DNA from: Xiphias gladius | Taxonomy: Eukaryota; Chordata; Actinopteri; Istiophoriformes; Xiphiidae | Assembly (NCBI RefSeq): GCF_016859285.1 | Contig: NC_053416.1 | Coordinates: 13,589,501-13,653,500 of the forward strand | DNA length: 64,000 nt | Direction: 5' to 3' | Shown: in pieces, positions 59,323 to 64,000 of the stretch | Position numbering within the stretch: the stretch's first letter is position 1 | Layout: each line of letters begins with the position of its first letter | Notes under the pieces: generated by a model | The model's input: only the letters and a program-made list of their open reading frames with translations | Told to the model about the DNA's origin: nothing | The model's database searches: none | Program-made: the position numbers and the translations under genes

Positions 59323-62200
59323 CGGGCTGGGAAGACCTCAGTAACCCAGCCCTCCTTATCGTTGACCCCCTTCCTCTGTCTCCCATAGCAAAAAAGCATG
59401 CTCAATTACACCCCCTGACGTGGGTTTGCTGTTGACAGTGTGGAAACGAAATTCCTGCTGTCTCATGATCAGGGTCGCGCGTCGGCTGGATGAGTGCTCA
59501 TCACTTCAGCGCTTCAGGATTCCACTAAGGCTAAGCTCCAGTGTGTGTGTGTTACAGATCTCCAAGTTATCTTTGCTCGGGACAGAAGCTCAGAAAAGGA
59601 ACAATCGTCTGTGTTTGTGTGTGTGAAAACTGTACAGCCATCGGTAATGCTTGGTGATATTTATTTGTCAGGTTAGGCGCAGAAAATGGTAAATGTCGTA
59701 TTGAAAAGTGGAAATCAGTCCAGTTTATCATCAGACTTACATTACACTTGGCAGCCACAGATGCCATTTAACCTGTGAATGGGAAACACTGGTGTCCCTC
59801 AAGGGCTGGGCGATATGAACTGAAGCTCATGTATCATTAATTTGAAAATTCTGATATTGATGCATATCACGATATACATCATAAAAACTCCTCATGTGTC
59901 AAAAACAAAATCTTTAGAGAGTAACTTAATACCAGGCTGAAAGGCAGTGTTTTTCTGCCCTCCCAGGGAGGATTTGACTGAACCTTGTTAAAAGATAACA
60001 CAGGAAGTTCAAACTGCCCTGATCCAATTCCAGTGAAAGCTAATAGGCGCTAATATTAAATTATTGCCCAGCCCTCAGTCTTTCTATACCCTACTGAACT
60101 TCAGAGATGGTGCATAAGCTTGGCAAGATGTCATATCCTCAGCTAATACAAAACAGACTCCTCAGCAGGTGTCTTACCCTTCTGTAGAACCAAATCTACT
60201 TCTGAGGTAGATGATGTCCCAACTAGTATCCAACACTATGAATGCCTTTTTGTCATATTAGTTAGCCCTGCGGTCGGTCAGCAGGGTTGGGGTCACTGCG
60301 TTTCAGTTCATGCCATTCAAAACCTGGATCTAAAGTTCACAGACCGCTGACAGACCTTCTTAGGGTACAACTTACTCACTTTATTACTTTTTGACATAAT
60401 CTAGTTCCTGAAATGCAAATGAATTGACAACGACCTTGGAGTGAAGAGGTTTATTAAGGTTCTTGATCCATTATGATTGACAGTCGCTAACTGTATTAAG
60501 CTGAGTGTCATAAGATCATAAGAACTGACAGAGGCAGGTGGTTTACTTTCCCTCATACAGAATATCATCGACCCCTGCTGATCTGTTGCAATGTCTGTGC
60601 CTCACGCTGTAGACGACCTGGAGGCTTTGCATTTGTATCACCAATAGTAACCATTGTGGCGTCCAACAAAGAACCTCCTTTTTAAATAAAAAAAAAAGAA
60701 AAAGAAAAAAAAAGCTTAATTACATAGAGGTTTAGGAACATTTGAAAATGTGTGCTCTGAGATTGGTTTCAAGGTTAAGAACATTTGATCTCTGACTTTA
60801 TTCGGATTCAAACCTTTGAATTATTTCGTCTTTTTTGCTAATTCTGTGATTAAGTTTAAAGATCCGACAATTTTCTCTGAAAATTTCGCCCTCTTCCCTG
60901 CTATATAGTTTGACAAGGACCTCCAGCGTGTCTGCGAGGGCACCTTAAAGCTTTCTGTTGAAAACAAGGACCTCAGGAAGTAAACACATCCCTAAAATCA
61001 GCCTACATTTAAACACACTAATGATCTAGTTGCAGGAGAAACAGCCCAATCTTGTACTGAGCTAGAGGTTAGAACAGAAGACTTGGGGGGGGGGGGGGGA
61101 CGACTACTACTCTGGATCAATGAAACAAATGAGTACAAATGGTTTGAGAGCAAATGACAAACTTTTCTCTATTGCATCAAACTCACAGCTTGTTATTCTG
61201 AGGTCAGAAACCGCGAGGAACAGTGAAACAGGTGTGCCTCAAATCTTCGGTTAGTTAGAGATTAGAAAGATAGTTTGAGTTTTTAAGAACATTAGAGGCC
61301 CTTCTTTTGTGGCATTGTCATCTTGCACCACAAGCAGGAGATGCTGAATTCTTCAACAACTGAAAAACCGAAAAAAAACGAACTTGGTTCGATAGAGCAA
61401 GAGTAGCCACTTCCTGATGATTTTAACTGGCGTCTTAAGAACTTGAACTATCTAATTGGTGGATATGAATCGTATGTATTTGTGTTGTGACGGATTTCCT
61501 CACGGGCTGTGCTTTAAGTTGTGTTTTCTGTTGAGATCTGTCATCCAGTGTTCAGAGGGGTCCACATACATTATGAACAAGTGGCTTCCTTTTGTTTAAG
61601 TTGTGAAGTCAGAAGAAGCATTTAGTCCTGGAATGCGGAGTGTATTATTTTTGCACGGCTGTGAGCTAAAAAAAAAAAAAAACGCAGTAAACTTCATACA
61701 GTAAATGTACGTAAAGAAAAGTGGGATTGATGGGAATGTTTTGGGTTTTACTGGAAAAGTACTGTCACTGCAGTCTTGCGTGAGGCAGTGGGAGTTCGTA
61801 CACTTATTTGTGTTAAGTGATTCTGGTGACTTGTCCTGCTTTGCCTTCTTGAAGCCTCATTCATACACACGTTATATATAATATACTCTCTACTTCTGTG
61901 CTGTTAATGTCCTCGCTGCATACTTTCAATTTCATCCAAATTAATTTATTAATGTGAATTTTTTTTTTTTTCATGTAAATGAATTGGTGTGATTTATCTT
62001 ACTACTTGTCTGACATACTTGATTGTTTTTGATAATGTTTACAGAATAACTGTTTTTAATGGCTCCTACAGTACATATTTGAACTTACGGAACAAATTTA
62101 GTGTTGACATGATGTAAACATTTGCTGCCCTAAAAACATACACAGGAATGAATAACCGGACAGTTCATACCAAATAAATATTACTTGTGTGACATACTGT
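59323..62200 (+). other. camlg: camlg 3' UTR and downstream region
   Basis: Candidate poly(A) signals are AATAAA at 60,685-60,690 (inside an A-rich run), 62,173-62,178 (followed by a GT-rich TTACTTGTGTGACATACTGT) and 62,260-62,265. If the 62,173 site is used, the 3' UTR is about 2.85 kb. It contains the MITE at 59,802-60,075, an A-rich stretch near 60,686-60,713 and a G tract at about 61,086-61,099. No coding exon was recognised here. Confidence 0.5.
59802..60075. mobile_element. MITE in the camlg 3' UTR
   Basis: A 274-bp element with inverted ends: AGGGCTGGGCGATATGAA at left, and ATTATTGCCCAGCCCT at right (AGGGCTGGGCAATAAT when inverted). 'GGGCTGGGCGATA' ends mark a widespread fish MITE family, probably hAT-derived. 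The flanking 8-mers do not match. It should be transcribed as part of the camlg mRNA if a distal poly(A) site is used. Confidence 0.65.
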
Positions 62201-63090
62201 TTAGACACTCACTTTCTTGATTTGTTTATTGGGTTATGTAACAGGGGGCAGTGCAGATTAATAAACATGGCTTAAAACCTACTTCCCCTTCATAGCTTGC
62301 TTCTAGGCTGTCCTTTAGAAAAACCTGGAGTTCAGGTCAGTGCTACTTTACAAATAACATGACTGGCTGAGAGGGCCAGTCATACACACACAAACACAGA
62401 ATGTTTGTGTGTGTATATAAATGTGTGACATAAAATACCTGAGTAATAGATGAAGTTGTCTTTCCACTATTAAGTCTTAGTAAATGTAGCAGAGTAAAAA
62501 ATTGAGCATTTCCCTCCGATATGATAGAGTATAATATATCAAAATGAATATACATATTCTGTATATAAGTATTAAAGAAAAATACTCACATAAATTCCAG
62601 TACTGACCACCTCTGCAAGATCCCATTAAAAGAGAACTGGGGTTCTAATGAGTCTCTGTTTCTCATCTTATATGCAGGGGTGCAGGTAAGGAATTAGTGG
62701 ACTCAGACTGAGCCATTATTTAGCAACACTCCCTGTATTAAGACCAGTCAATCAGTTTGAGAGTGGTAGCATGTTCTAATCCCGAGCTTTAAATTTAAAT
62801 ACTGAGGCTGTCGATTTGGTTTGCATATGTATTGTGCCTTCAAATTACTTTCATTACGCTGCTCCTGCGCTGCCAGAGACAGGGCTAGCACTTGGCTATA
62901 AACTAAGGTATCTTAATTCTCCAAATAAAATATGATCTCAGTGACATCTTATTTGATTTTTTAAAATTATGAAATCCTGTACAGTTTTGTTATGGTCAAA
63001 AGTCTAAGGAAGACCTAAAAAAAATTGTGATGGAAATAATGCTGAAACCTCAGAGGGAAAACTTCGCAGAGTGATTAGAGAAAAGAGAGT
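62201..63090. other. Intergenic between camlg and ddx46
   Basis: AT-rich sequence of under 1 kb with only short frames. A small GT/CA-rich run lies near 62,385-62,415. Confidence 0.45.
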
Positions 63091-63099
63091 TGAGTGCGT

Positions 63100-63294
63100 A
63101 TTTGGATTCGCCGCTCCGACCTCCCGCCGCGGGGCGGCGCGCTACTCTGCCGACGCCACAAGTTTGTGACTTGAACCGTCGCAGTTTTCATACGTACAGG
63201 TTCAAAGACACAAACAACCCCTCACCGTGCAACAGTAGTTACAATCTGTGAACCCACTTTCGCTGTTTAAAAGACCTAACTTTGTGGAATAGTA
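63100..63294 (+). promoter_or_regulatory. ddx46: ddx46 promoter and 5' UTR region
   Basis: A small CpG-rich island (63,109-63,156, with CCGCCGCGGGGCGGCGCGCT, which includes a GC-box-like GGGGCGG) lies about 150 bp before the ddx46 start. No TATA box is apparent. The 5' UTR boundary is not determinable from sequence alone. Confidence 0.55.
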
Positions 63295-63720
63295 ATGGGA
63301 CGTGAGTCGAGGTATGTCAGAATTATCAGGTCAATTTGGTGTTTTTCCTTCCTGTTGCCGCTTAACATTAGCTGTTTTAATTTCGATGGCTAACATTAGC
63401 ATGCTAGTGGAGACATGCAGTTGTTAGTGCGATCAGCCAACGGTTAATCTCATACAGCTGTGGAATGTGAATTTAAAAGTTTTTCATGAATGTAGTTTTC
63501 CATCAACCCTCCGTCAGCTAACACGGCTATTCTGCTGTTCGGTCCTCAGACATTACAGGAAGCGCTCGGCGTCTCGAGGACGGTCAGGTACCCGATCAAA
63601 GAGTCGCTCCCCGGACAAACGCTCCAAGAAAGACGACCGGGACCGAGACCGGAGCAGGAGGGAGCGGTCACGGAGCCGAGACCGCCGCAGGTCCCGGTCC
63701 AGAGACAGAAAACGCGCCAG
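63295..63720 (+). CDS. ddx46: Ddx46 (Prp5-type splicing helicase), first two coding exons only
   Basis: Exon 1 is 63,295-63,311 (MGRES and two bases of Arg) and exon 2 is 63,550-63,720, with a GTGGGT donor. The joined N-terminus, MGRESRHYRKRSASRGRSG, is the known DDX46 start. It continues into an Arg/Ser-rich domain (repeated RSRSRDRR-type units) ending KRAR at the donor. The start has a good context (G at -3 and +4). DDX46 is a U2 snRNP-associated DEAD-box ATPase needed for branch-site recognition. The helicase core lies beyond the right edge of the window, so the gene is truncated here by the window and not by mutation. It is in tandem with camlg. Confidence 0.93.
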
Positions 63721-64000
63721 GTGGGTGCTGTACGTAACTGTACTATGTACAGGTCGAGTGTTACAGTGAAAAACTGCAGATGTTTACAGTTTGATTTACA
63801 GCTTAATAGACAGGTCTCTGTTTTCCTTTTGGTCCACTTTAGCTCTGATGAGATCTCGGACCATGTTATTCGCACCATAATCTGAAAAAAACAGACATTA
63901 TTAATGCAGTTTTTCCAGAGTTTTAAAAATACCGTAAATTTCAGATATAACTGCAGTTTGTTTTAGGCGGGTCTGGATTTGTTTGCATATGCTCTAAAAA

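Overview
The window looks like nuclear DNA from a teleost fish, probably a percomorph. It is AT-rich. Its genes have short exons bounded by GT/AG splice sites, and GTTAGC/GCTAGC-rich 5' ends of the kind common in fish genes. It carries many fish-type DNA-transposon relics (Tc1, hAT and other MITE-like elements) and a long (GT)n microsatellite. I see no sign of bacterial or viral sequence.

Layout. Positions 1-21,000 are gene-poor: decayed Tc1-like elements, MITEs and unassigned sequence, plus one candidate small membrane-protein gene at 18,316-18,621. From 22,004 to about 30,450, on the minus strand, lies sar1b (Sar1 GTPase, 198 aa, six coding exons and a non-coding first exon). From 31,343 to 51,406, on the plus strand, lies sec24a (COPII cargo adaptor, 24 coding exons, about 1,160 aa), with its poly(A) signal at 52,632. 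From 55,697 to 59,322, plus strand, is camlg (290 aa, four exons), followed by a long 3' UTR. From 63,295 to the right edge, plus strand, are the first two coding exons of ddx46 (Prp5-type RNA helicase). I joined the exons by hand. The predicted lengths and reading phases close exactly for sar1b, sec24a and camlg.

Function. sar1b and sec24a are head to head, with roughly 600 bp between their 5' ends. Sar1-GTP recruits the Sec23/Sec24 inner COPII coat at ER exit sites, so two partners of one coat share a divergent promoter region. camlg encodes the ER receptor that hands tail-anchored proteins to the membrane, and ddx46 encodes a U2 snRNP-associated splicing helicase. As I recall it, the order SAR1B-SEC24A-CAMLG-DDX46 also occurs on human 5q31.1, which supports orthology.

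Most worth a second look: a possible internal promoter and alternative first coding exon of sar1b that would remove its membrane-inserting N-terminal helix; a candidate 63-residue protein with a C-terminal membrane segment at 18.3-18.6 kb; a 133-bp near-perfect palindrome between sec24a and camlg; and in-frame cassette and NAGNAG splice options in sec24a and camlg.
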